Assembly: GCA_009617715.1 (NCBI GenBank)
Contig: VTFK01000475.1
Coordinates: 1 to 64,000 of the forward strand
Length of the DNA stretch: 64,000 nucleotides
From: Plectrocnemia conspersa
Lineage: Eukaryota; Arthropoda; Insecta; Trichoptera; Polycentropodidae
Reading direction: 5' to 3'
Shown: in pieces, positions 23,430 through 37,839 of the stretch
Layout: each line of letters starts with the position of its first letter
Position numbering within the stretch: the stretch's first letter is position 1
Position numbers and translations under genes: made by a program
The notes under the pieces: generated by a model
What the model was told of the DNA's origin: nothing
Database searches by the model: none
Seen by the model: only the letters and a program-made list of their open reading frames with translations

Positions 23430-26400
23430 TCGTGTGTATTATTAAATATTAAATTTTAACGAGGTGTTAAAATACTACCGTTGAAACCTGATGGGTTGTT
23501 TGCTATTTACAAATTGTTTAAATTAAAATTGCCAAAAATAAAAATATTTCTACAAACAAAAAAGGCATGAAAGGTATGTTAATTTGGAATATATAATACC
23601 ATAAAAATATTATTTTGGATTGTAAAATTAACACTAAATAAAATAAGCACATGATAATTAAACTTCAATGTTATTTTTTAACATATTATATATTTAGCAT
23701 CATAATCAATAAGTCATGATGATGACATTGATATAATGGGCAGATCCTGACAAGTAATGATTAGAGCTTTTCAATGATTGGAGAAAGCAGTGAGCGAGAT
23801 GAGCTTTTAAAACATAGAATACCTCTATACAAAAATAAACGATTTTATAATGGAAATTAAATTAGCTAATGTATGTTAAACGTTTAAAACATTAGCACAA
23901 TATATATTGAATCAATCTGGTTTTAAGATCTTCTAAAAAAACAATTAGTTTTAATTCTCTGATAGTCTACAAAATAAAAACCATTAAAATACTTGCAATT
24001 TGTATCATATTTTAAAAAAATATGTGCGATTTTGATTAATAAAAGTTAATGAAACGTTAATTGATCATGTTATAGTGTTAAATTATGTTGTCACCTAAAA
24101 CGTATATTTATTGCCTGTAAAACGCTTAAGCGTCGTTTAAAAACCGATATCTCTTGAGAAGCAGTATATTATATTTATAATTTTGTCTAAAAAGCATTAA
24201 CGGCTCGAATCGTTGGGAATCAATCGCTCATTTGGCTCGTTATTGATATTACCCGTAAGATGAATGATGAGAAATCATCCTGTATATTATGCAATAAACA
24301 TAATTTATTACGGTCGTAAAATTTGTAAATGCATCTGTACCTAAATATGATTTATTTTGTACCGTAATAATATATATATGTTAATAAAATTATATATTAA
24401 ACAATCAATAATAAAAATAAACTTATTTTATCGACATTCTTACTGACAAAACATCTCGTTGAAATAACAACCGAGACGAGAATAACTAGAATTCATCTCA
24501 ATTTCTTTATTAATAGTAACGTTTAAAAGATTACAATCTTTAAGCATGTTTCATATGCTTTAAGTGTGTCATAAATTATGAAGAGTATATTAAAAAAATA
24601 ATATCTATAGAGTTGCATCAAAGCACAATAAGCCAATTTTCATTATTTAGTTACTAGCAATCGCGACATTAAACTTTAATCACATTGATTGACTTATCTG
24701 AAAATAAGGTGAATTTGTAAATTAACAAATCAATAGAAATATACTAAATCACATACAGATGTTTAATTGCACACTCTTAACTTAATTTTTATGTTTTGAG
24801 AAATTGATTCGCGAAATTAGTGGAGGGTTATTATAATTTTAATAATTAATTTAGAAGGTAAATTATTAAATTGTAAAATTGCAAAACATTTTTTTGTGGA
24901 AATGTCAGATAAGATAAAATGATTCTATTTGTCGGAACGTTTGATATTTCAATGACATTTTTTTATGTTTTATATATAAGTACAAACATCCTTATTATTG
25001 ATTTTTTTAATATAATTTATTCTGTTTACTAAAAAGTCGATGCATTTTAGTACTAAAGCCATAATTAAAGCCCTAGCGATTAAAGCTCCAGTTGTACTTT
25101 CATACGTATTTTTTAACCGCCAAAGTCGCCTTGAGCTTTTCCGTAAACGCCCCTAATTTATGGTGACAGCAAGCGGGCCGAAGAAAAAAATTCATAGTTC
25201 AACTCGCCGATAAACTTTTTCTTATTAAATTTACAGTACAAAAAAGTAGGGAGTATTTTTTCCGGCCCAAAAACAAGCCTACTTTTATTCGGTAAACAAA
25301 AAAAAAGCTCACCTGAGGCCATAGCGCAGTGTTTGTGAGAGAAAATTGTTTCTTATAAACATTCCGAGCTTTTGAATTATGATTTTGAATTAAATATGCA
25401 TGCCCGCATATTTTGTATATAAAGTGTTGTTATTTGAACATAAAAACACACCCTTATGTTGTGTAATCGTAGCTGTAACATTATAAACAGACATGATAAT
25501 TTTACAAGATAAACGAACGGCACAAGAAGAACTTTCATATGTTTTGTGCTTATTTGTTTTAATACTTTAAATATAATTTTGAGCTAGTCTTATTAATTCA
25601 ATAGACAAAAAGAATTTTTAATACGTATATAAGAGAAAAACTATGTTATATAATAAAAACATTTTCACCAAAAAAATATCGTTTTAAGAAGTGTGAAAAT
25701 ATATATTTTTCATTGCTTAACTTGAAGGGTTCGTTTGATGTAAATAATGGTAATAGTATGCAAAACTCATTAAAGTAAGATTAAGTTTGAAGGATCGTTT
25801 AATAAGAAAACTATGTAAAAAGATCGGTTAACAACAATATTTGCAATGTAAATAACACTGAGCTTGAATTTAATTTATTGCTGACTATAGAGCTATTTTG
25901 CTTTACTTTTAATAAATCAATAAATAAAAAAAATAGTAAATACTACATTGATATTAATATTTGTAACCCATTTAATATATCTACTAAAAAATTAATACCA
26001 TAACATTTTTTTTAAATATAAAAATGTGATTATGTATTCTGCGTGGATACTAAAGTACGATTTTTTAAATTGTATCTTGAAAACTTTACATAATTACAGT
26101 AGTCGAAAATAAATATACAAAAAAAGGTAAATTCGAACCATTTTCATCATAAAATAAGTTTGACTTATTAACATCAAAAAAATTAACCTTCTTTGAAATA
26201 GTTTTAAATATTATCAAAAAATGATATGCTTTTGCAAAACAGCTATTGGACAATAAAGTCAACTAATAAACATAAATGAGCTTTCTCTTTCATTTATCAG
26301 TGTTTTACCGGGTATTTTTAAAGGACTTTAATAAAATATAGAATATTTATATTATCAGGATCACTGATGATTGTTGCGATGAAATTAGTGAACGTACTAA

Positions 26401-26880
26401 AATCATTTATTTATTTTTTAATTGGACTTCATAAAAACAAAGCTCTTTTTTGTCACTGAAATCACCGGCAACAAACTGATTGGTCGACGCTAAATACAAA
26501 AGATACGGTAGGTATCAAAATATATCCATTAAACAGTTACTGAACCCTAGATTATAAAAATATTTCATAGTGTCACGACACACTAGCATTTATAATAATA
26601 TTAATGTTTTGTATGGTCCACTAAGTATATAACGTTACTCATAATGTCTCTGATTTTTTTACTATATATTATTAAATCAAGCTCCATAACAAGAAAAAAA
26701 TGTTTTCTTTGTAAATAAAATCATGTTTACTACCAAGAAAAATAAATTTTTACATTTTGAAGGCATTGGATCGTAGACAATTTGACTTGAGATTTTTTTA
26801 TAGCTAAGCTTTTTAGTACTATCCTTGAAGTCAACCCTTCCAAAAGTTAACATGCAATCGAGGTGTCCCATTTCAAACCC
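23430..26880. other. AT-rich intronic sequence, nothing recognised
   Basis: Small GC-richer patches occur at 25070-25330. A 64-codon minus-strand frame (26677-26871) is not recognisable. Confidence 0.3.
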
Positions 26881-27290
26881 TATAAAGGGTTCACAAATCC
26901 AATAAAGGGAAAGGTCTGAGCCTACTACTTCGCGCCATGAACTCGTTAAAAAAGTACATCCCTATGTTTTTTACTACGGTCTCAGGACATGATTCAATTT
27001 ATCTCGCGGCTACATTACATTAAGGCTCAGGGCATATTTGTCTGCCCGACGAACGAGACATTCTCCATATGTAGTGGTAATGGAAACTTCCGGCGTGCGT
27101 GTATTTACATCCACTTCCGGCCCTCGATTCAATCCCATATACATACATATATACACTGTGGGGAGTTAAATCCTCTTATGAGATGCACTCAGATGAGAAT
27201 CGGGCGCAGAGAGATGGTATAGGACGTTATCGCATTAAGCTTCTTGCTCCACTACAACCACTAACCCTCAATTATACATAATTGTGATAA
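26881..27290. promoter_or_regulatory. GC-richer intronic block
   Basis: Moderate-GC sequence with overlapping short plus-strand frames (26989-27222 and 27099-27281) that look like non-coding shadows. It is a candidate conserved non-coding element. Confidence 0.2.
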
Positions 27291-28585
27291 CCAAAACCGC
27301 GAGCTTATATTACGTATAATTTTGTATGCGAGTCACTCAAAGTCGTCTGAAAACAGTTTTCTTTTGCACACACAATATGCAAATTGTATTACGTGTATTG
27401 AAAACTTTGGATAAAATTTATAGATGTTCAATAAGTGATAAAAGCATGTTAGCTTAGGATGGTTTGAGAAGTTTGATAATTGATGGTAATTTCCGATAAA
27501 ATGTTTTATAATTTTCATGTGTCATAAGTTATTCAAACAACTTATAGGATTAATGATAATAATAAGTTTATATACAATGATAAATGTAAAGCACATTATA
27601 GTTTGATACTTATATTTCAATATAATTTTAAGGAGGCAAACATAATAATCTTAACTGTATACCAATAATTAATTTGACACAGTTATAAAGCCGAGCTTTT
27701 GAAAATATCTAATGTATTAGACAATAAAGTAAAAAAATAACAATAAGGTAAAAGTATTTTTATAAAATAATATTGAAGCTAATCCACAAACTTGAGCTTT
27801 CTTTTGCCACTATTTCACGGAATTTATATGCCATAGATATGGTGGGAAAAAAATGTATAAATGGGTACCGCACGAATTTACTCAAATGCAAAAATAGCTC
27901 GTTTCGAAGTCTGTTCTTTATTTTTTTTAGGAATAATAGAATTATTGAAGATAAGTATTACATGTGATGGGAAATAGATTTTCTATGATAACCAGAAAAG
28001 ATCAGTTTAAACCCGAAATATTTATGGTGACAGTTGTGTTCTGGGTAATCATATTTTAAACAAATAAAGACTGCATAAAAAATAACCGTAAAACTTCACT
28101 AATTACTGTTGAAAAATTAAATTAATTTGGATACAATTTTTTGACCCATATATTGCGCCGAAAATTTCTCTACCGATGTTTAACTTTTTAAACAATAAAA
28201 CATTTTTCTACTAAATTCGAAGTTTTATAATCAGAGTAATAATAATCAAAAACTTTCGCAATTTCTATTTTTGTTAAATCGTTGGTAAAAAGACCATTTT
28301 TGTATGTGAAGCATATTGAAGTACATGTTAATGGTTGACAAAATAGCATTTCTGTAAATGCATATTTTGGATTATATAATTTTAATTTTAGAAAACATAG
28401 AGAGCTTTACTTTCTAGTAAAAAATCGACTATTTTATATGAAACAACCTAATATTCAATTTTGAAATAACATGTGGTTATAAATAAACTCTATCTATATA
28501 TTTTCAAGACAGAAAAAATTGTTCTCCAAATGATTGGGAATATACAACCAAAAGAGGAACTTAATCTTTTATGTATTACTATATA

Positions 28586-29135
28586 AGGATTGTAATAATA
28601 CCGGTATTACATAGGGAAAAATAGTCAATACCGGTATTAATCAGTTATAAAAATACCTTTTCCCATGTTTATTGATTAGCAAAACCAAAGCATTCGAATT
28701 CCTCGAAAATTATTGTTCCAATATATTAAATATTTTAACTATACCATGTTCTTTTTATTACATTACAATTAAATTACAACTATACATAATTGTCATGTAA
28801 AGTACTTCAAAAGATTTTTCTCCCGTATTATTTCAACTTACGTTAAACGTAAATTAATATTCAGGGATAAATGTTTATGTGAATATTATAGAATAAAAAA
28901 TACGTAAATACGGCATATTATTATATTTTAATATCCTACGCTAATAACACTACTACAATAAGCATAATTTTATTATTCGCTTCTGCTTTTAAGCAATATG
29001 GTTATCGTAGTATTCATAATTTTTAACAAATAAAATGTACTGTTTTGAAAAAAAATAGTTTAGTAATAATAATACGTCGATTTTTGTCCCAATACCGGTA
29101 TTATCGGTATCGGTACAATCGATATTGCAAACCCT
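28586..29135. mobile_element. hAT-like non-autonomous element with CCGGTA-rich termini
   Basis: The left end is AGGATTGTAATAATACCGGT. The right end in reverse complement is AGGGTTTGCAATATCGATTG. The flanking 8-mers ACTATATA (28578-28585) and AGTATAGA (29136-29143) agree at 6 of 8 positions, as expected for an old 8-bp target duplication. Both ends are dense in ACCGGTAT motifs. The interior is AT-rich and has no transposase. Confidence 0.65.
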
Positions 29136-29639
29136 AGTATAGAATTATAGAGATTTATATATGTTTTGTACATTATATAACTATATTTTTAATAAATATT
29201 AGAAATAAGAAGATTACTAATACATTTATAACAAATATAATTTGTACTTTTTTTTTGTAGATTTTTTAACTGTTATGATACTAATGTATAATATAACCTA
29301 AGTTTGACGCTAAACATTTATTTGATTTTTTTTTAAATATTCTAAACCAATTGTAGATGTATGCATATTTAAATATACAATATGTATAGATATTATATAT
29401 TACCATTTTTTATAACTTTTTTATGATGTGACAGGCTAAGGTCACTCAGTATTGATCCTAGAAACTAAGATTAAAATCTCGTTCCGTATGTGTCATTTAA
29501 ATTAGATCATATTTTTCATACAATAATAAAATACTCAAAAACCTATTTTGATATTTATTTATTACAATATACACTTTTGTATATAATATATTATAATTAA
29601 TGGGCAAAAAATATAAAATGAAGGTCGTAACATATTGAT

Positions 29640-30110
29640 TGATTGTGGCAGTGACCTCTTTTAGAACGCGTGTATGTTTTTTTTCATGATAAACAATATT
29701 TATGTCAGCTAGGAAGTGAGTGTCACTCTATTATTTCGTGTTAATAAACACGAGTTTTCTCATTAAACTACATCTTGGTTAGAAAATAGGTCAGTCATCT
29801 AATTTTCGGTTCGGCAATAGTACGGGACACAAACAATGGCCGCGGACGTCTGTGCGTCTGGAGTCGTGCCAATGATCTATTTTCAGTAAACGTCCCTCTA
29901 TCCGGGACTACTGAGTGCCTAGAAACATTGAAAAACTATTATAACTGACCGCGGGTCGTGTTTATTTATTGCGGGCAGTAGTTTCACGCACGCGTCTGTT
30001 AGCGCTGAAGTTCGATAAATTCGCAGGAGAAACAATCTCCACATTGCTTAAATATTATTAAGCGACTTTAGGCAATCTTGGGAGCGATACTATCGGATAT
30101 GACTACTGAG
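29640..30110. other. GC-richer intronic block
   Basis: It contains CGCGGACGTC, GACCGCGGGTCGTG and AGTTTCACGCACGCGTC, with no coding frame. It could be conserved regulatory DNA or the end of an unrecognised retroelement. Confidence 0.2.
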
Positions 30111-30821
30111 AAGCTGTAGAAGGGTTTATCTTATTAAAGTTTTGAGAGTTTAACTAATAAAAGTCGTGAGAATTGATATTTCAGTTCTAAAGCTTTTGTT
30201 GAAAAATGTTTTCATATACCAGTTAATTTAAAAAAGTTTTTTACAATGCGGTCAAATAAACGATGATGGCCTTTTGAATAAAATAATAGTGTTGTGGGTA
30301 GTATATTTAAAAAAATATATAGGCTGAACAAAATCGTTTTTTTTGGGTGATTAGATATGTGCTAGAACTTGAAGATAAAAAATAGCTCTCGGATTCTGAA
30401 CTTTTTTTTTGGGATTTGTTCGGTCTTTTAAACGAGTTCAAAACCAATGTTTCAAATCATAACAGCATTCAAAATGAAACTCAAATTATGGAACAGCGAA
30501 AAATATTCAGCTTTTATATAATTTTATTAAGTTTTTGTTATTTTCAACAAATTTTCAGTCAACATAAACTCATCTGCAAATTTTCAAATATAATACAATC
30601 AGATCGTTTATATTTACTAGACTTTTACAAGACCTAAATCTCCAGATAAAAAAATATCCCTTGTTTCAGAGTACCTACATTAGTGAGACACTATTTTCAA
30701 GGATATATTACACATATTTATGTGCATAACCTATATTATAAATATATTTTATGTGTGGCCCAAAACGATTACTCTTAACTGAATGTGGCTCAAGAAAAAT
30801 AAAAAAGTGCACATCCCTACT

Positions 30822-30824
<3 letters not shown>

Positions 30825-30858
<34 letters not shown>
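30825..30858. repeat. TA microsatellite
   Basis: About 16 uninterrupted TA units. Confidence 0.9.
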
Positions 30859-30861
<3 letters not shown>

Positions 30862-32328
30862 AGTAAAAGCGAAGAAAAATATTTATTATTGTGAAAATAT
30901 CGAAAAGCTTTGAGCTTAACAATTAAATTTACATTTATGTTTTTTATAAGTAATTTTTTTAATGATAAAATAAAATCTCGAATACGGTTTGAAAATTACC
31001 CACGTAAAAATAAAGTTTCGAGAGTTTTATAAAAATTCGCTGTAAAAAATCACTCAAATCTAAAAAATTTTTTCAACACATGTGTGAGAAAAAAATATTG
31101 AATAATGTGTCACCACAAACTTTATTAAATGCTTTTTAGTCAGTATAAACTACGTCGATCTGAATTTAAAAATCGATGGACAATTTCACCGTTTTTAAGA
31201 GGCAAAAGAAATTTGGCCGTGGAACCGTGTTACTTGTCCACTGAAGCCTGTCGACAGTGATTATGTATCTATTTATGAATACATATCTCAAACAATAGCG
31301 ACCGGTCTTAATTTTTTGTGGATCGGGTTGCCTCCAGTAAATAGCAAATAATGAAATTTTAAATGTTAAATTAAAAAAAATATTGAAAGAGAGCAAGAAT
31401 ATTAGAATGAATTCCGATTCTGAGAAGCTATACGATTTGAGCTTCTGAAAACCGTACACCGTGTCTGAAATATTGACTTAATTTATATGTTAAATGATGC
31501 ACAATAAATTAAATATTGCTGATAGATATTTATAGACTAAATTATATTGCAAATAAAAAAATTAAATATGTTTTTTTTTTTTTTGAAAAAAGGTTTTCTT
31601 AATAAATATATCAAAGTACTATAGGATTTTAGTTTGATATATACAATAATACTTGAAATTAGATAAGAAATAAAACACATATATACATTTAGTATATTGA
31701 TTTATCAATTATGTAGTCTATGTAGACTAATGAATATGCACATATATGTGAATATTATAATTTATTTGTTTCCAAGGAAATAAAAAAAAAAAATTAATCT
31801 AGCCTATTTTTATGTAAATTATACAAAACTTGATTGGCATTAATAATATAATTATATGATAGTTTGATTCCTGATATTGTCCTAAAACTGCACACTGCGC
31901 TAATATCAATAACTAAAACATTTAATCTAAGATAATCAGGCCTATCGAGAGAGGGCAAATTCCTGGGCCCCAACTCTTGGAAAAATCATAGCAAGAATAT
32001 ATTTATAAAAAAAGTAAAAACTGACCTCAAATAATGAATCTAAACTAAACTATATTTGTTTGAGATATACTTATATATTTATGTATTTCAAGTTCCTTTA
32101 GCCCATTTTATACATAATTTACAAGAAATAAAAGAAGTGGAACATTGCCTTCAAGAGCACCGACTTCCTTGTAGTACTTTCATAATAAACATTATTATTC
32201 AAACGGACAGATTTTAGTTTTTTGACGCGGCTGCGTGTATGCTAAAATTTTTATTGCTTATTGAACGTTTACAAAATATTAGACACGAGAGAAAATATTT
32301 AACGAATGTAAATTAATAGTAATAAATT

Positions 32329-32416
32329 TAGGTATTTGATCTGAAAACTCAGATCGAATACCTATGGAAGAATAGGTATTTGATCTGAAAACTCAGATCG
32401 AATACCTATGGAAGAA
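32329..32416. repeat. Two identical 44-bp units, each a near-perfect hairpin
   Basis: Unit 1 is 32329-32372 and unit 2 is 32373-32416, with no differences. In each, the arm TAGGTATTTGATCTGA pairs with TCAGATCGAATACCTA around the loop AAAC with one mismatch. The spacer TGGAAGAA follows. Confidence 0.93.
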
Positions 32417-32599
32417 GCAAAGAAATAACGAAAAATCAACAACAGCACCAGCTGAATTATATAAATTTAATGTTTTTATAGATTATATTATCAGTAATTT
32501 GACAACTAGATTTAATGCAAAAAATAAATAAATAATACATTCAGTTACATGTGCTTATTATTGCTAAAATAAAATCTAGAGAAAAGTCTCGAATCTATC

Positions 32600-33420
32600 C
32601 CGAAAATATTTTTTAAAATATGTCATTTCAGTAAAATCATATTGAAATAAATTTCACCAGTAGATTTACCAGTGAAAATATAAATTGTCTAGCAAGTGCT
32701 AGTAAAATTATATGATTTCAACTTTTCTATATGTAGTAATATATATATATTTACGTACTAATCATTATTTATTTACATACGATGTATAGACGTTACAGCG
32801 AATGTGTATTTTTGGCTAAAGTTATATTTTCACTAGTTAGGTTCAAATATATTTTCACCACATTTCTACTAGCGAAAATATAATTTAACTGATAGACGTT
32901 AATATGTTGCTTTAAAATGTCTATGAAACTCAATTTGACAGTTGCGAAACGTCTGTTCAAATCCAAACCTAATCTAATGAAAGTTCTAAAACTAATTATA
33001 GATGTAGAACTTATATTAGGTCAAGTCCAAAATACAAACTAACCCAACTAATCTCTCAGGGGAAAATAAACGGAAGAATAAGTACAGACAGACAGCTTGT
33101 CTGCATTTCGATATTACAATATGTTTTAAAAATATGATAGCTATCCTTACCGATATTACTATAGACTTTTAACATGAGAGGGCTAATCGGAGTATATTTA
33201 AATCGAATTTTGATCAATAGGAGAGCGCAAAAACAATTATCACTTCTCAGAAGGCAAAAAATCACGTCAAAAGCAATAAAATCGTACGCAGTGGGAACTA
33301 TATTCGATTCTCACTCTTAATATTGTTATAAAAAGTCTTAATATAAATGATAATCGAACGTTTTCACCGCGATGGCACGATTTTATCACTTTTGACCTGG
33401 ACTGGAAATTCACTATATCG
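32600..33420. repeat. Fold-back dispersed repeat, copy 2
   Basis: Same orientation as 1851-2474. Shared blocks include CGAAAATATTTTT at the start, ACTCAATTTGACAGT, CTCTCAGGGGAAAATAA, CAATAGGAGAGCGCAAAAAC (33219) and CACTTCTCAGAAG. A segment near 32760-32860 and another at 32980-33030 are absent from copy 1. The right hairpin arm is degraded (ATTTTATCACTTTTGAC at about 33380). It is not inside a recognisable hAT element, unlike copy 1. Confidence 0.75.
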
Positions 33421-33429
33421 CAGCACTGA

Positions 33430-36180
33430 GCAGCAAAGAAAACACGACTAATTATCAGATAAATATTATGAGTAGTTTTTTAATCATTTTTACTGCCTAA
33501 TTAAAGTTTTTCGCATAAAATATGCTTTTAGAAAATATGTCGCAACGGTGGTAATTTTTATATTTATTTGTAGCATAGAAAGAGTTAACTCGTACCTAAT
33601 ATTATTTTATGGTAAAAATATATAAAATACCACATTGTCATGAGGCCCGGAATCATTGTTTTCCCAGGGTCCGGGCTCGCTTTCGACGGCCCTGACGATA
33701 ATACATTTATTATTGGAGAAAACGCATAGACTCGTAACTTATTGCATAGATTTGTTTAAGAGATACTTTAAAGACGATGGGATGAAATCTAATTCTAACG
33801 TATCTATATTTAAAACTACAAAACTTTTATAGTACCTATGAAAACATAGAATGCAAAATAAGTAACATACAATAATGTCGTAAAGTTTAAATTTCTGATA
33901 TATGATTAGGGTAGATCTAGATACATGTAATGCATTTTAAAATAAAATATATTGTATGCACTACTATGATTTCTAGCTTAGTTGGAATAAAATATAAGTA
34001 TCATTATTAATGCACTGCAAATTAATGATTCATTAAATAAATCATAATATAGCAAATACAATACAAAATCAAAATAGAGAATTTATGAGTTACATATAAT
34101 GTTTAATATATGTTTTTAGCGTAGGGACTTTAATATATTTTTGACCATCCGACCATATTTATTTTAATCATATTATCTATGTAGTATTAAACTGGAAAGC
34201 ACGTCTCGCTGACGGACAAGGAAAATTCTCTAAATTGAATTTTGATATTTAATTCGGCGAAAAAAACCATTCCTTCGCAAAAGAAAAACAATATCCGAAG
34301 GTTAAATGAAAAAATTCCACACAGGCAACTTTTTCGACGGTCAGGTTGTACATTTCTTGCTGTTTTACTATACACTGTAATGGATATCTAGACATAAATA
34401 TAACAGGCCAAATGCACACATGTACAACATAGAAAGCAATATTTTTGATGCAAAGCGTGCATCGCAAAAATCATAAAATAGACAGAAACACATGCAAAAG
34501 CTCAATAAAAACAATAAAAAGACTCGTTGAAAGTAGTAAAACATACTTACGGCAAATTAAAGGAGTGCGGCGAGCAAAATACGGCAATAGGTGGTACGCC
34601 GGAGGCAAGTAAATCGGAAACAGACAAATAATATGTAATGAGAGACTCAGTGAAGACAATTTAAAGTATTTTCTTAAAAAGTGGAAGATAAATAAGTATA
34701 GTTTTCTAAAAAATAAATAATAAAATAGTAGACTAAATATAATAAAATAAGCGATCGACTTGTGTGAACTAGCCTCTAATCGACGGGTGCTCTAACGCTA
34801 AATATAAACGTGAAAAGCTAAATCTAAACACTGAAAATATAAGCGATATACATATATAAAAAAAATAATAATAAAATTTGTCAAATATAATAAAATGTAG
34901 ACATCAATAAGCTTTTGAATAAAAAAATAATTTAAAAATGCATTTGAAATAAATTAAAATATGTGTATATGTGATTATTGATTAATAAATAAATTTGTGT
35001 AATGTATATATATATACTTCATCGTTCTTGCTGTATTTATTTTTACTTCTTAACTTGGTATTAACTCATCTTTACCCACTTGTACAAAATATAAAATATC
35101 TTACCAGGAGGTAGTCGAACGGAAAATTTTCGTTTGGGAGACGGCAAGAAAACTTCGAACGTTTCTGGAAGGAGTAAGAAACAAAACGAAAACCAAAATT
35201 AAATAAATAATATGCAAAGTATAAAAATTATATGAAATAATAACAACAAAACTGTATGTTTGATGCTTAAATGATAAATAATGAAATTGAGTTTTTATAA
35301 TCGTTTTTTAAAGTATATTAAATTAAATAAAGCATATTATTATTATTGTAAGGATTTAACAAAAATTTGCGCATTATATTAATCAACTAACTTAGCTAAG
35401 ATGGTCAAGCGTTTAATAACATTTATTTGAATACAGTTATAGGGGATGTAAAACATTCTATACAGAATTAAAATTAGTTTATAATATACATTCTTCAGAT
35501 AAGGCGATAATAAAAAAAGTCACATCGAACATTATTGAACTCGGGAAGATATTATTTTTCAAGTAGGAAAATGAGATACAATTATATTAACTGTGACAAC
35601 TATAAAGGATTGTTAAAATTATAAAGAATAAAAGCTATTTATAATTTATTGTCGAGAATAATACAAGAGAAAGTTAAAATTTATTTAAAATATAATATTA
35701 TTATATTTAATAATCATATTTAAAACAGATATTGGTCATAAGGTATTTCGTTATCTACATCAATTTATATTTGAAAAATAAATTATATAAATAGGCGTAC
35801 ATTTCTACTAAAATTATTTTTAAATAAGGGTTGTATATTGTGTATACTAGATGTAGAAAAGAGTTTCAGTCTTTTTATCTTCGTTTTTGAAATACATAGC
35901 TTAACATTTTAATTGTTTAGAAATATTGATATTCAGTAGTTAATTTTATTATTTAACAGTGATAAAGCACATATTCGATACTGCGTTACTTAGAGTTACA
36001 ACAAAGAAAATCAATCGTTTCTCACTACAGTTGCAAGAAATTCTAGACGAATAGATAAAAGAGAAACACATTCAGAAAGTAGCGATACAAGTATATTTTT
36101 ATTAAATAACTATTTTTCAATTGGTAATCAGAAATTTTGGTTACTTTGTGATTAAAATGGTGTTTTTTTGTTCACACGTT
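33430..36180. other. AT-rich intronic sequence with a moderate-GC block (34180-34660)
   Basis: The block holds overlapping short minus-strand frames and a consensus-looking minus-strand donor, GTAAGTATGT at about 34550. No exon with a matching acceptor and phase could be built around it. A patch at 33640-33700 (GGCCCGGAATC, GGTCCGGGCTC) may be transposon-derived. Confidence 0.3.
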
Positions 36181-36545
36181 TCTGAGTGCTTTTAAAAATC
36201 CCCTCTCTTTTGGCAGGCGCTTGGAATATTTTTAAGTCACGCCAGACGCTTGCTTTTGAGTTGTTGACAGAGGACAGCAGTTAATAGACTACCAGTCTCT
36301 AGAGGTACATTAACGAAGCAAGGTTCTATTTATAAGGTTAGCCAAGAGTCTATGCTAATATATGGCATCTTCTGGAGAGAACCTCTAAAGGCGCTTTACA
36401 TAAAATCAGACCATCAATAGAGGAGTTACTTGTCCAAAAAATTTTAGATGGCGCGTCGCCGAAGGTCTGTGTCTCCGGATAATATGCTCTATATACTGTG
36501 TATCCGGATAATATGACCCACGTCCCCAGTGACATTTTTTATTAG
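36180..36545. repeat. Moderate-GC block with a direct repeat (TCCGGATAATATG)
   Basis: TCCGGATAATATG occurs at about 36474 and again at about 36504. The minus-strand 61-codon frame over it (36350-36535) is partly made of this repeat and is not a recognised protein. It is likely a transposon fragment. Confidence 0.35.
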
Positions 36546-37489
36546 TGCTTTTTTGTGTTTTTTTTTTTAAATATTATTGCATTGTAATTATAAAATAAAG
36601 TTTCCCCAAGGAACATTAAAATCAATGTTCCATTATATAGTTTTGGTTAACCTAAACCCACCGGCAGAATAAAATAGACACTAATCTTAAGGTTTAGTTG
36701 TAGTAATTTAGTACAATATTTTTCATAAATTATCTTGTTAATTGAGGAAAGTGAACTCGCAGCTATTTACATCATTTTTCGAACCAAAAAATCGACTTTT
36801 ACATTAATTGGCATAGTCTAGAAAATAATTATTTTAGATTGATAAGTCAATATAAAATAATATATATTTAATTTATATAAAATAATATCTTAATTCAAGA
36901 AATGATGGCAATTTTTACATGTTCATTTTTCTCTATAATACTACAACGTCAGTATTAGCAGCTCTTTTATTATATGAAAAAATTTAGATTAACTAAAATT
37001 ATGCAATGGATTGAACATATAAAATGATTGAGGCAACATTTAAGTCTATAAACTTAATTTCTCGATCGATGATTTATGAATAATGTCATACGTCCAAACT
37101 TGTTCAATAAAAAAATACTAATATTTGGGTGCTAAAAAAATGCATTGAAATTTATGGTAAATTAGTAAAGAAAATGGTAGTCAATCCAAAAATTATGTTT
37201 TCTGGTCTATGTATGTTTACTTTCTGAATATCCTTCGTATTGAAAACTTAAAAAAAGACTGAAACTCATTTTAATATATAATATCATGTTAAAATAATAC
37301 AGTGTAAAATAATGACATTAAAGATTTAAGTTAAATTTTAGTTTACGATTTTTTAGTATATAACATTTTAAAATGATTTTATTTTGTGACACTGTATTAA
37401 ATTACTATTATTTAACACATCAAAAAGGGATGTTTTTATTGACATTGTATATTAGGTTTATTGTGTATTAGATACATTGTACATCATAT

Positions 37490-37830
37490 TTATCTGGGAA
37501 ACATTATTGCCACTGTGTGGTTAGAGGGCGTTCATGCCCTAATGCGAAAGTTACTGGCAGTGTTATCGCATAAAAAAACCTAAACGGTCTCCTCGGCTAT
37601 TCGAGACCATGCTGGCAAAATCGACCTAAATTGCCATTTTTTTTGCAGCGCCGAGTGCAAAGTTTGTGTAAAGGTATTTCCTAGCTATTAACGCGGAACA
37701 TAAGCTCTGAAATTCGCACGGAAGCCGGGAATTTTCAGATATACCGGGTCGGGAAAAAACAACAAGTCTATTTCTGTGGAAAAGTTAATGAGACAACGAA
37801 AAGTGTGTACGCGAATGGCGATTCTGAAGA
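37490..37830. other. GC-richer block with small inverted repeats
   Basis: Contains GGTCTC...GAGACC (37585-37610) and GGGC...GCCC (37527-37540) pairs, with no coding frame. Structured RNA or conserved non-coding DNA are both possible; I cannot tell. Confidence 0.2.
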
Positions 37831-37839
37831 ATTCCTATT

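Noticed and set aside
26677..26871. 64-codon minus-strand frame
   Set aside because: Not recognisable; could be a transposon scrap, but no supporting motif.
34471..34659. Minus-strand frame ending at a consensus GTAAGTATGT donor
   Set aside because: No good acceptor gives a phase-1 exon without a stop, and the translation has no Calx-beta features.
36350..36535. 61-codon minus-strand frame
   Set aside because: Overlaps a direct nucleotide repeat and has no known similarity; better explained as repeat-derived.
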